The position numbers and the translations under genes are program-made. A stretch of DNA of 64,000 nt from NCBI GenBank assembly GCA_965221635.1, contig OZ244902.1, positions 2,480,001 through 2,544,000 of the forward strand, read 5' to 3'. Below are positions 31,320-39,258 of the stretch, one piece after another. The notes under the pieces are model-generated. The model saw only the letters and a list, made by a program, of their open reading frames with translations, was not told where the DNA came from and did no database searches. The DNA is from JAAXHB01 sp965221635. Lineage in GTDB: Bacteria > Actinomycetota > Acidimicrobiia > Acidimicrobiales > Aldehydirespiratoraceae. The stretch's first letter is position 1; the number at the start of each line of letters is the position of its first letter.

Positions 31320-32090
31320 TCAACGGTTAGAGCGGTGAAGGAGTTCGTACACCCGGTGCCTATAGGCCAGGAAGTCGGGGTGCTCCTTGGTGGCGAGTTG
31401 GTCGCGGGGCCGCTCGAGGGCAATGTCGATCACTTCGAGCACTGTGCTGGGATGAGACGAGAGAGCCACGACTTGGTCTGCCAGATAGATGCTCTCGTCG
31501 ATGTCGTGGGTGACGAGGGCTATGGTGATTCCGGTCTGGGCATGGATCTTGAGGATGAGGTCTTCGAGGTCTGCTCTGGTTTGGGCGTCAACGGACGTGA
31601 AGGGCTCGTCCATGAGCAGGATGCGCGGTTGCACGGCCAGGGCGCGGGCGATGGCCACCCGTTGCTGCATGCCGCCCGAGAGTTCCCAGGGGTACTTGTC
31701 GTGATGATCTTCAAGTCCGACGTCGGCGAGGGCGACGGCAGCAAACTCTTGGCGGGTCGCCTTGCTCAAGTGCTTGAGGGGGAATGTGACGTTCTGGCGC
31801 ACTCTGAGCCACGGAAACAGTGACCGGCTGTAGTCCTGGAACACCATGGCCAGATCGTCGGGGACTCCGCGAATCGGATTTGCTCCGACGGTTACTTGAC
31901 CCTTGCTGGAGGCCATGAGTCCTGCCATGATGCGCAGCAAGGTGCTCTTCCCACAGCCGGAGGGGCCGACAATGCATGCGACCTCACCAGGTTCAATTTC
32001 GAAGCTGATCTCGCCGATGGCGGTGAACGGAGTCTTGGTGTCGAGGCCGTAGGTGTGTCCGACTGATTCAACGCGAACTGCTTCGCTCAT
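31320..32090 (-). CDS. ABC transporter ATP-binding protein (NitT/TauT, SsuB/TauB-like)
   Basis: The 256-residue ATPase has Walker A G-P-S-G-C-G-K-S-T, the Q-loop in V-F-Q-D-Y, signature L-S-G-G-M-Q-Q-R and Walker B I-L-L-M-D-E-P-F. Family members energise uptake of nitrate, taurine, alkanesulfonates or aromatic and heterocyclic acids. Its ATG overlaps the upstream permease stop (ATGA). It is last in the four-gene importer operon. Confidence 0.9.
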   Translation of the reverse strand: MSEAVRVESVGHTYGLDTKTPFTAIGEISFEIEPGEVACIVGPSGCGKSTLLRIMAGLMASSKGQVTVGANPIRGVPDDLAMVFQDYSRSLFPWLRVRQNVTFPLKHLSKATRQEFAAVALADVGLEDHHDKYPWELSGGMQQRVAIARALAVQPRILLMDEPFTSVDAQTRADLEDLILKIHAQTGITIALVTHDIDESIYLADQVVALSSHPSTVLEVIDIALERPRDQLATKEHPDFLAYRHRVYELLHRSNR

Positions 32091-32914
32091 GAGTCCCTGC
32101 TTCGTGCTTCCCCGCGCTGCCATCTCAGTAGTCGGCCTTCCAACATCGACATCAGTCCATTCAAGATAAAACCGATGACGGCAAGGACGACCATCGTGGC
32201 CCACAGGTCAGCGAAGTTGAAGAAGCTCACGTCCTCCTTCAGCCTGAGGCCGACACCGTTGGTTGCCCCCGCGAATTCGCTGATGATCATCATGATGAGC
32301 GCGAAGCCGAGACTGATCCGCATTCCGCTGAGGATCTTGGGTGACGCCGACGGGAGATAGAGCCCCGTGAGTTGGCGTCGGAACGGAATCCCGAAGGCGC
32401 CCACGACCTGTTTGCGCTGCTCGTCAACCGCTGCGATTCCGTCGATCGTGTTGAGCAGGATCGGCCACACGACGGCAAAGGCGATGAGGTAGATCTTCGG
32501 ATTGTCACCCAGTCCGAACACGACGATCCAGACGCCGAGCAGCGCGGGCGGAGGAATTGCCCGCACGAAGTTGATGACCCAGTGGCAGTACTCGCGGGCA
32601 GCGTTGCTCAGGCCTAGCAGCGTTCCCCCGCACACGCCGACAACGACTGCGAGCAGGTAGCCGCGGATCATCCGCCACAGACTGGGCACTACGTCGTCAT
32701 GGAAGCCGCCACCGAGAAACAGCTCCGATGCCGACGAGGAGAGATACGACGGCTTGCTGATGCCCCCGAGACCGCTCCACAGGTGCGGCACCACATGTGA
32801 CGGCGGCGGGAAGAACAGGGAGGTCGACGTTCGGGTTAGAACTTCCCAGATGAGCACGGCGGAGCCGATCGACGCGATCGCGCTCAGCACAATCCACAAG
32901 CGGTTTCGGCTCAC
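32087..32914 (-). CDS. ABC transporter permease (NitT/TauT family), 1
   Basis: The 275-residue membrane protein has a signal-anchor-like first segment, about six hydrophobic helices and the E-A-A-like cytoplasmic loop (V-V-G-A-F-G-I-P near 180) that contacts the ATPase. The GTG start overlaps the previous permease stop (GTGA). A Phe/Pro-rich stretch at 33-42 is the periplasmic loop. Having two different permeases implies a heterodimeric channel, whereas most SsuC/TauC systems use one. Confidence 0.88.
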   Translation of the reverse strand: MSRNRLWIVLSAIASIGSAVLIWEVLTRTSTSLFFPPPSHVVPHLWSGLGGISKPSYLSSSASELFLGGGFHDDVVPSLWRMIRGYLLAVVVGVCGGTLLGLSNAAREYCHWVINFVRAIPPPALLGVWIVVFGLGDNPKIYLIAFAVVWPILLNTIDGIAAVDEQRKQVVGAFGIPFRRQLTGLYLPSASPKILSGMRISLGFALIMMIISEFAGATNGVGLRLKEDVSFFNFADLWATMVVLAVIGFILNGLMSMLEGRLLRWQRGEARSRDS

Positions 32915-33690
32915 GCGCCGAGTCCCTTTCGCCAGCCGAATACTCGGGTGTCCACAGTGTCGAGAATCATGTTCATGAGGATCGACAACATTCCGGCGAC
33001 GAAGGTCGCCGCGTAGATGGTTGACAACTCGACGCCGCCGCTGCCGGCCTGCGCAAGGAAGCCACCGATTCCGGTGCCGTCGGGGATCAGGATCTCCACG
33101 GCCACCTCGACGATGATCGCGATCGAGGCGGAGATTCGGATTCCCGTCCAGATGAACGGTGAGGCCGACGGAAGGCTGATCCTTCCGATGACGGCCCACC
33201 TGGTTGCGTTGAAGCTTCGAGCGGTTTGCACTGCTACGGGATCCACGGCAGCGAAACCCGCCTGGGTGTTGAACAAGATCGGCCAAGTGCATGCAACAGC
33301 GACTGTGAAAGAGCGGCTCATCAGTCCCCGTTGGAAGACAGCGATGAGCAGTGGCGCGTAGGCAACGCCGGGCAGGGGACGGATCAACTCGATGACAGGC
33401 AGTAAGAGCCGCTTGGCGACGACCGAGGTGCTCACGACAACGCCGAGCACAACGCCGACGACGATCGCGGCGGCCAGCCCAATGGACGCACCCTTGAGGG
33501 TTGTCCACACTTCTGCGAGGAATCCCGAGTCCGTCAGCAGGCCGAATACCTCGCGGAAGATCTCCGAAGGTCGGGGAATCGACCCCACGTTGATGATGCC
33601 CGACCCGACGAGCACCTCGATCAGTGCAAAGAACGCCACGAACCCGGTGGCACCCCGGATGGCGTGCCGAGGGATCGTGACGTTCTTCAA
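32911..33690 (-). CDS. ABC transporter permease (NitT/TauT family), 2
   Basis: The 259-residue permease has about six transmembrane segments and the coupling loop T-A-R-S-F-N-A-T-R-W near 160, followed by S-L-P-S-A-S-P-F. It pairs with permease 1. It begins 37 bp after the substrate-binding protein gene. Confidence 0.88.
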   Translation of the reverse strand: MKNVTIPRHAIRGATGFVAFFALIEVLVGSGIINVGSIPRPSEIFREVFGLLTDSGFLAEVWTTLKGASIGLAAAIVVGVVLGVVVSTSVVAKRLLLPVIELIRPLPGVAYAPLLIAVFQRGLMSRSFTVAVACTWPILFNTQAGFAAVDPVAVQTARSFNATRWAVIGRISLPSASPFIWTGIRISASIAIIVEVAVEILIPDGTGIGGFLAQAGSGGVELSTIYAATFVAGMLSILMNMILDTVDTRVFGWRKGLGA

Positions 33691-33727
33691 GATGTTGGTG
33701 GTTGTCGCTCCAGCGCCACGACGGCGA

Positions 33728-34924
33728 TCAGTCGGGGGCGACCACGAGTGGCGTCACATCAATCGTCTCGGGTATCACCCCGACCGCCGCGGTGAGGTCG
33801 ATCGAGGGCTGGATGTTCGCGGCCTCGGTGGTGAGGCGGTACTCGCTGAGGGTGATGACTGATGCAAGCTCGGGCGTGAGTGCCGTGAAGGTCGGCAGGA
33901 AAGACCGGTACGCCTCTTCGTTGTCGTTGAACAACTGTGCCACCTCGGCCCACACAGCACGCGCACGCAGGATGGTGTCCTCGTTCTGGGCGGCCCATGG
34001 GGCCAGCGCAGCGAAGCCTCCGGAGCTGCCTTCGGCGATGCGCCCCCCGAACAGGTCGGCCTGGATGACCTTGAGGCCTTGGGAGATGCCAATGGTTGTG
34101 AACGGTTCTGTGGTGACGATGGCATCGACCGAGCCGGACAGCACTGCGGGGACCGCCTCGGTGATCGGAACGACGACCAACTCCGCAGCGTCTACTTCCA
34201 TGCCGGCGTCTTGCAGCGCCGCCTTGAATGCGACTTCGAAGATGGAGCCAGGCGCGGCATTGGACACCGTCCTGCCTGCGAGATCGGCGAGGGTCTGGAT
34301 GTCGGAATCCGCAGCCACCATGACGGCGCCCTCGGCGGGCTGGAGAACTGTGCCGTCGATCGCCACTACGAAGGGTCCGCCGTTCACCCAGATCGCCGAG
34401 AGCGGATGCCACGCGGAGATTCCCAGGTCGGCTTCGCCTGCGGCAATGAGCTGGGCTGCCGCCGGGCCATCGGATGCGGTCTCGGTCGTGGCGTCGAGTC
34501 CGTGCTTTTCGAAGAAGCCGCACTGGGCTCCGTACACAACCGGGGCTACCGAGACCACCGGTAGCAACACGATGCGTATCGGGGTCAGCTCATCCGCGAC
34601 CTGGGTGGCGCGTCCCAACGGGCATTCGTCATCTGGCGGTGTGAGTTCATCACCGGGCTGCGGAGCGGATTCGTTCTCCGGTGCGGGAGCGTTCTCCGGT
34701 TCGGGTTCTGGGTCCGATTCGGGATCGCTCTCGGGTTCCGGTGCCGGTTGGGGTTCTGGTTCTTGTTCAGGTTCTGCTTCAGGCGCCGACTCGGCGGTGG
34801 TAGCCGGAGTCTGCATTGCCGGTTCGTCCGATGCGGATGTGTCGTCGTCGCCACAGGCAGCCGCTACGAGTGCGAATGCCAACATGACGCCGAGAAGCGA
34901 GAGCCACGTGGGGCGTGTCTTCAT
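33728..34924 (-). CDS. ABC transporter substrate-binding lipoprotein (NitT/TauT, NMT1-like)
   Basis: The 398-residue protein starts with a lipoprotein signal ending A-A-A-C24. A long Glu/Pro/Asp-rich linker (45-91) follows, probably spanning the cell wall. The NMT1/SsuA-like periplasmic fold has V-V-S-V-A-P-V-V-Y-G-A and A-A-G-E-A-D-L-G-I-S motifs. The linker is longer and more acidic than usual. The start at 34924 places the signal properly. The 15-bp TetR-type operator lies 46 bp upstream. Confidence 0.88.
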   Translation of the reverse strand: MKTRPTWLSLLGVMLAFALVAAACGDDDTSASDEPAMQTPATTAESAPEAEPEQEPEPQPAPEPESDPESDPEPEPENAPAPENESAPQPGDELTPPDDECPLGRATQVADELTPIRIVLLPVVSVAPVVYGAQCGFFEKHGLDATTETASDGPAAAQLIAAGEADLGISAWHPLSAIWVNGGPFVVAIDGTVLQPAEGAVMVAADSDIQTLADLAGRTVSNAAPGSIFEVAFKAALQDAGMEVDAAELVVVPITEAVPAVLSGSVDAIVTTEPFTTIGISQGLKVIQADLFGGRIAEGSSGGFAALAPWAAQNEDTILRARAVWAEVAQLFNDNEEAYRSFLPTFTALTPELASVITLSEYRLTTEAANIQPSIDLTAAVGVIPETIDVTPLVVAPD

Positions 34925-34969
34925 GGATGGTCCCCCTCTTGAGTTAGCCACGAGATCGCAGCCAGTCGG

Positions 34970-34984
34970 TTAGCCGAACGGTAA
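34970..34984. promoter_or_regulatory. 15-bp operator, site 1 (TetR regulon)
   Basis: The sequence TTAGCCGAACGGTAA reads TTACCGTTCGGCTAA on the other strand. It lies between the divergent importer operon and the tandem TetR gene. The form TTACCG(G/T)T(C/T)GG(C/A)TAA recurs at 36290 and 37131. TAA at its end would form part of a -10. Confidence 0.7.
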
Positions 34985-35103
34985 GTTATCTCGTGGGCGA
35001 TTCGGGATGCAAGCGCGAGTTCTCCGAGATCTCGTTCGCTGCCGACCCTGGGCACCAGCCTCATGCAGCGATGGGTGGAGCGCGCCACTGCTACCGTCAC
35101 CGC

Positions 35104-36273
35104 GTGGGCACAGAGAGGTGGCGTCGCGGTGAGAGCCGGGCGCGGGTAGCCGCGGCAACGATCTCCGCGATCGCCGAGGTCGGTCCCGGTGGCGTGTCGG
35201 GACGGTCCATCGCGCGCGAAGCAGCGGTCCACCATGCCCAGATTCAGCAGATGTCCGGATCGGTCAACCAACTCGTGTCCTTGGCCCTGTTGGAAGAGCG
35301 TGATCGCTTCATAGGGGAAGTGTTCGACGACTCGGGTGATCTTCCTGACCCGCTCGACATCGCCGATTACCCGCAGTTCTGGCGCGCCATCACTCAAGTC
35401 CTGCTCGACCCTGGCCCAGTCGAGCTGCGCGTTCTTGCCGATGGCGGGCCGGTCGAGTTGATCCGCAATCGACTCAGAGCGAAGAAGCCAGATCGGGACA
35501 AGGTGCTCGAGACCGCAATCGCTGCAACCTGGGCCGCCGCCCCATTGGGCGCGTTGATCTTCGCCGGTCCGCTCCGCAACGGACTCGGCATCGGTGACCA
35601 CGAGTGGGACGCCTGTTGGGTGCGCCTCGGTGATCGGGTGAAGTCCTTGGCCGAGGTGGGAGATCTGCCGCCTGCCTCCGCGCCGGTTCTGCCGACTCGT
35701 GCGATCGAACGGATGCCGCCGGGCAACCGTGGGCGCGAGCGGCTTCTTCACGCCGCCGAACGGCTTCTTGAAACGCGTCTCGAAACTGCGATAACCGGGC
35801 GTGAGCTTGCCGCAGCGGCAGGGGTCAACTATGGCCTGGTGAACCACTACTTCGGCTCCAAGACAGCGGTGTTCGATGAGGCGCTCGTCGACCTTCACCG
35901 GCGCTTTCTGCAAGAAATCCTCGACACGGAAGATCCGATGGTGCACGGTGCCTTCGATGTGTTCTCAAGACATCGGGCTTTCCTTAGAGCTTGGGCAAGT
36001 CGGCTCCTCGGTGGTCGCCCCACACCCGAGTTCGAGCTTCGTGGCATGGAGCAACTCATGGCCGGAATCAGCACCGTTCGCAATATCGGCCAGCGCAACA
36101 CCAAAGCTCGGCTCCGTGCTGCCGGCGACGCGCTTTCGTCTGTTGCCCTGCAGTTGGGATGGACGATCCTGCGCCCCTTGCCTTCGGCCGTGGACCCCCG
36201 AGGGATGGCCGAGATCGTGACTCACCTTCAGGCGATCAACGCGTGGTTGTTGCGCGAGTCGGAGTGTCACTGA
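35104..36273 (+). CDS. Tandem TetR-family regulator (two TetR units in one chain)
   Basis: The 389-residue protein joins two TetR repressor units. The first helix-turn-helix (R-V-A-A-A-T-I-S-A-I-A-E-V then V-S-G-R-S-I-A-R-E-A) is degenerate. The second (R-E-R-L-L-H-A-A-E-R-L-L-E then L-A-A-A-A-G-V-N-Y-G-L-V-N-H-Y-F) is canonical. Fused TetR monomers let one chain bind an asymmetric operator, which fits the imperfect symmetry of the 15-bp sites. The GTG at 35104 is preferred; a GTG at 34993, 5 nt after a possible -10, would add 37 residues. It should control the importer, the exporter and the LLM operon. Confidence 0.8.
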   Translation: MGTERWRRGESRARVAAATISAIAEVGPGGVSGRSIAREAAVHHAQIQQMSGSVNQLVSLALLEERDRFIGEVFDDSGDLPDPLDIADYPQFWRAITQVLLDPGPVELRVLADGGPVELIRNRLRAKKPDRDKVLETAIAATWAAAPLGALIFAGPLRNGLGIGDHEWDACWVRLGDRVKSLAEVGDLPPASAPVLPTRAIERMPPGNRGRERLLHAAERLLETRLETAITGRELAAAAGVNYGLVNHYFGSKTAVFDEALVDLHRRFLQEILDTEDPMVHGAFDVFSRHRAFLRAWASRLLGGRPTPEFELRGMEQLMAGISTVRNIGQRNTKARLRAAGDALSSVALQLGWTILRPLPSAVDPRGMAEIVTHLQAINAWLLRESECH

Positions 36274-36289
36274 ACCTCATCGACAGGTC

Positions 36290-36304
36290 TTACCGGTCGG
36301 CTAA
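36290..36304. promoter_or_regulatory. 15-bp operator, site 2 (TetR regulon)
   Basis: TTACCGGTCGGCTAA precedes the TauE/SafE-type exporter gene. It matches sites 1 and 3 at all but a few positions. Confidence 0.7.
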
Positions 36305-36369
36305 CATTTGTGGGCTGTGATACTCACACCGCTGGTACACGAGGGAGCGCTGTTTGTGGGTGGTCTCGC

Positions 36370-37098
36370 GTGAGTATCGAGGTCGGCGCTGCAACAGTCC
36401 TGATCACTGCATTCGCGTCGTTCGGTCAGACGGTGGCCGGTTTCGGGTTCAGCCTGCTTGCCGTGTTGCCTCTCGGGCTCGTCATCGACCCAAAGGACGC
36501 AGTGGTGGTTTCGTGCTTATTGCTGGTTGCCAACAGTGCGCTCCTTGTGTGGGGCGAGCGCACGCACATCGATCGGAGAGCGGTCAGGCTGCTACTTCTG
36601 GGCGCGCTACCCGGCCTCCCGTTGGGACTCGCCCTGCTCGTGGTCATGCCGGTAGATGCGCTGCGCTTGACTCTGGCGCTGGCGGTGCTCGCAGCAGTTG
36701 GGATCCTGTCCTCGGGTCTGCAACTCCACAGCGGTCGTGTCTCGGTCGAACTCGGTGCTGGGTTCGCCACCGGGGTGCTGACCACAAGTCTCAACGCCAA
36801 CGGACCGCCAACCGTTCTGGCCCTCCAGGCTCGAGGGTTGGCGCCACACGAGTTCCGCCCGACCACGAGTGCGGTGTTGGGTTTGACTTCGGTCATTGGG
36901 GCTGGACTTTTCGGCCTCGCCGGCCGGCTCACGAACGACGTCATTGGCGTGGCCGCCACTGCGATGCCAGCCATGGTGTTCGGATGGTCGATCGGCTTGC
37001 GGGCGAGAGGACACATCGCGCCTCTGGCGTTTCGTCGGCTGGTGTTCGCCCTGCTGGTGATCGTTGCGCTTGCCACGACGGTCGCAGCCCTTTTCTGA
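36370..37098 (+). CDS. TauE/SafE (TSUP) family permease, probable sulfite/organic-acid exporter
   Basis: The 242-residue protein has about eight hydrophobic segments and the family pattern F-G-Q-T-V-A-G-F-G-F-S-L in the first helix, with a matching repeat in the second half. TauE/SafE members export sulfite or sulfoacetate in sulfonate-degrading bacteria. With an SsuABC-like importer and an LLM monooxygenase alongside, sulfite export is the simplest role. It starts at GTG 36370; a GTG at 36310 would add 20 residues. Confidence 0.85.
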   Translation: MSIEVGAATVLITAFASFGQTVAGFGFSLLAVLPLGLVIDPKDAVVVSCLLLVANSALLVWGERTHIDRRAVRLLLLGALPGLPLGLALLVVMPVDALRLTLALAVLAAVGILSSGLQLHSGRVSVELGAGFATGVLTTSLNANGPPTVLALQARGLAPHEFRPTTSAVLGLTSVIGAGLFGLAGRLTNDVIGVAATAMPAMVFGWSIGLRARGHIAPLAFRRLVFALLVIVALATTVAALF

Positions 37099-37130
37099 CA
37101 CGCCTGCCCAGACTCCAGGTTGACAGAATC

Positions 37131-37145
37131 TTACCGTTTGGATAA
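37131..37145. promoter_or_regulatory. 15-bp operator, site 3 (TetR regulon)
   Basis: TTACCGTTTGGATAA lies 9 bp before the ATG of the LLM monooxygenase gene and overlaps a GATAAA -10-like element. Repressor binding here would block the five-gene operon. Confidence 0.7.
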
Positions 37146-37154
37146 ACACTGGGG

Positions 37155-38225
37155 ATGGAACTTGGACTGCTGACACTGGGAGATCATCGTGCCGATCCGG
37201 TGACGGGCGTGCGCACCACTCAGGACGAGCGCCATCGCAACATCCTCGAGTACATCGACTACGCCGAACCGGCAGGGTTCGACGCAGTGTTCGTGGGGGA
37301 ACATCACTTCAGCGACTTCATCACCGCGTCGCCGCAGGTGTTCCTTGCCTGGCTGGCGGGGCGGACATCGACAATCACCTTGGGGTCTGGCGTGACGCTG
37401 TTGCCGCATCACGACGCGGTGAAGGTGGCCGAGGACTTCGCCACGGTCGACGTCGTGTCGGGTGGACGGGCAGAGGTGTGGGTGGGGCGAGGCGTCGAAC
37501 CCTACGCCTACACCTACTTCGGCCAGGACGCCCAGCGGGCCGTCGACATGCAACAGGAGGGCCTGGGGCTGCTCTTGCGGCTGTGGACAGAGACCGACGT
37601 CACGTGGTCCGGCGAGTTTCGTCCGCCGCTGAACGGCGTCACGTTGCAGCCCCGTCCGGTTCAGCAGCCTTACATCCCGATCAAGGTCGCCGTGTCTGCT
37701 GAACAGTCAGCGGCTGCCGCGGCGAAGCTCGGCCTGGGGATCTCGATCACCATGCTGTCCTTCGACCGCGACCGGCTCGGCCCTGTGGTTGACGCTTATC
37801 TGCTGGCGTTTGCTGATTCCGGCCACACACACGCTCCGTGGATTGACCTCCACGCGCATGTGGTGGTGGCTCCGACATCTCAGGAGGCCCGAGATCACCT
37901 GCGCGTTTATCAGGCGCCGTTCCAACGCTGGGTGTTCGCGAAGCGCATGGGAGTACACGAGGACGAGATCGAGTTGCCTGCTCGCATCACCGACTTCGCC
38001 AGCAAGGAATGCTCGGTGGTCAACGGCAGTCCACAGGAGGTGGTTGACCGCATCGGTGCCTTCACCTCGCTGGCCCCGATCGATCGCTTCACCATGCAGA
38101 GTGACTATGGCGGCCAGCCTTGGCCTCTGGTCATGCGCTCTCTCGAGTTGTTCAGCGGCGTGATGGATCAGGTTCGAGCGCTGGGGTGCGACGCCGCCCC
38201 CGCACAGGCACAGGGGGTCCGATGA
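37155..38225 (+). CDS. LLM-class flavin-dependent monooxygenase
   Basis: The 356-residue luciferase-like TIM-barrel protein starts M-E-L-G-L-L-T-L-G-D. It has V-F-V-G-E-H-H-F-S-D (the typical LLM E-H-H motif, about 47-56) and T-L-G-S-G-V-T-L-L-P-H-H-D. Such enzymes use FMNH2 supplied by a reductase; SsuD, for example, cleaves alkanesulfonates to aldehyde plus sulfite. It heads an operon with a nitroreductase and an aldehyde dehydrogenase, consistent with that chemistry. The stop overlaps the next start (ATGA). The transcript is probably leaderless. Confidence 0.85.
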   Translation: MELGLLTLGDHRADPVTGVRTTQDERHRNILEYIDYAEPAGFDAVFVGEHHFSDFITASPQVFLAWLAGRTSTITLGSGVTLLPHHDAVKVAEDFATVDVVSGGRAEVWVGRGVEPYAYTYFGQDAQRAVDMQQEGLGLLLRLWTETDVTWSGEFRPPLNGVTLQPRPVQQPYIPIKVAVSAEQSAAAAAKLGLGISITMLSFDRDRLGPVVDAYLLAFADSGHTHAPWIDLHAHVVVAPTSQEARDHLRVYQAPFQRWVFAKRMGVHEDEIELPARITDFASKECSVVNGSPQEVVDRIGAFTSLAPIDRFTMQSDYGGQPWPLVMRSLELFSGVMDQVRALGCDAAPAQAQGVR

Positions 38226-38869
38226 TGGATGCACTCGAGTTGCTGTACACCACCAGGGCGATGCGCCGCCTGGCGCCGGACCCTGTGGGTGATGAGACGA
38301 TTGCCAAGCTGCTGGACGCCGCGATGCGCGGCCCCTCTGGCGGCAACCGGATGCGAGTCCGCTTCGTGGTGGTCCGCAACCCCGACGCGAAAGCCAAGCT
38401 CCAGCCGCTGTACGCAGACGGCCTGAATCAGCTCTACAGCGCTCCTGCGCCTCCCCCGGATCCCGACGATCCGGCTGGCCCGCCGAACCCTGCGGCTGTC
38501 AAGACCGCAGGCTGGTTGAGCGAACATCTCACGGAAGTACCGGTGTTGATCTTCGTGCTCGGACTCCCGGGGTTCGGCTCCACCTCCTTTCCGATCGCAT
38601 GGCAGTTGTGTCTCGCAGCCCGTGCCTACGGCCTGGGCGCCACGCTCACCAACGTGTTGCGGTTCCATCAGGAAGAAACCGACCGACTGATCGGCATTCC
38701 CGAAGGCTCCGACTGGGAGTTCCACGCCATGATCCCGCTGGGTAAGCCGCTCGGGAATTGGGGTCTCGCCAAGCGCCCCCCGGTGCATCGTTTCGCCTAC
38801 AGCGAGTCCTTCGGCAATCCGGTGCCCTGGATTTCCTGTGACCCGGCGTGGCCAGGCACCGCCGAATGA
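38222..38869 (+). CDS. Nitroreductase-family flavoprotein
   Basis: The 215-residue protein carries the nitroreductase FMN motifs: T-T-R-A-M-R-R at about 9-15, G-P-S-G-G-N at 37-42, and a C-terminal M-I-P-L-G-K-P. It may supply reduced flavin to the LLM monooxygenase or reduce an intermediate. It is coupled by overlap to both neighbours. Confidence 0.85.
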   Translation: MMDALELLYTTRAMRRLAPDPVGDETIAKLLDAAMRGPSGGNRMRVRFVVVRNPDAKAKLQPLYADGLNQLYSAPAPPPDPDDPAGPPNPAAVKTAGWLSEHLTEVPVLIFVLGLPGFGSTSFPIAWQLCLAARAYGLGATLTNVLRFHQEETDRLIGIPEGSDWEFHAMIPLGKPLGNWGLAKRPPVHRFAYSESFGNPVPWISCDPAWPGTAE

Positions 38870-39258
38870 TGGGCGAGATCTCCGGGTACCGGAACATGAT
38901 GACCCGGTTCCGCTGGGCGTTCGCCTCAGCCGACCCGGAACTGCTCGACGCGATCCTCGCGCCCGGGTTCGAATGGCACGCCCACACGTTCTCGGCCGCC
39001 GAGCCGGTGCCAACCGGACGGGTGATCCATGGGCTGAGCGAAATGGTCGACGAACTCGAGTGGCGAAAACGAAACTGGCTCGGCGTGAAGTTCGAGGGGC
39101 TCAACGAGTACTTCGCCCCAGGCATGGTCACCCAGTCCTTCACCATTTCCGGTCTCGACCGCGGCACCCGGTTCCATGTCGCCGCAGTCGACCTGTACAC
39201 CGTCACCACCGATGAACGCATCGTCAAGAAGGACACTTACTGGAAGTACGCGCAATGA
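38866..39258 (+). CDS. NTF2-like (SnoaL-type) protein
   Basis: The 130-residue cone-fold protein has R-F-R-W-A-F-A-S-A-D-P-E-L-L, P-G-F-E-W-H and a C-terminal K-K-D-T-Y-W-K strand, as in nuclear-transport-factor-2-like isomerases and dehydratases. Its role in the operon is unknown; it may bind or isomerise an intermediate. The ATG at 38866 overlaps the upstream stop and its own stop overlaps the AhpD-like start. Confidence 0.75.
   Translation: MMGEISGYRNMMTRFRWAFASADPELLDAILAPGFEWHAHTFSAAEPVPTGRVIHGLSEMVDELEWRKRNWLGVKFEGLNEYFAPGMVTQSFTISGLDRGTRFHVAAVDLYTVTTDERIVKKDTYWKYAQ

Noticed and set aside
31355..31366. A further CCTATAGG operator inside the ABC ATPase gene
   Set aside because: It is within coding sequence, the flanking bases differ from TCCTATAGGA, and it is far from any promoter.
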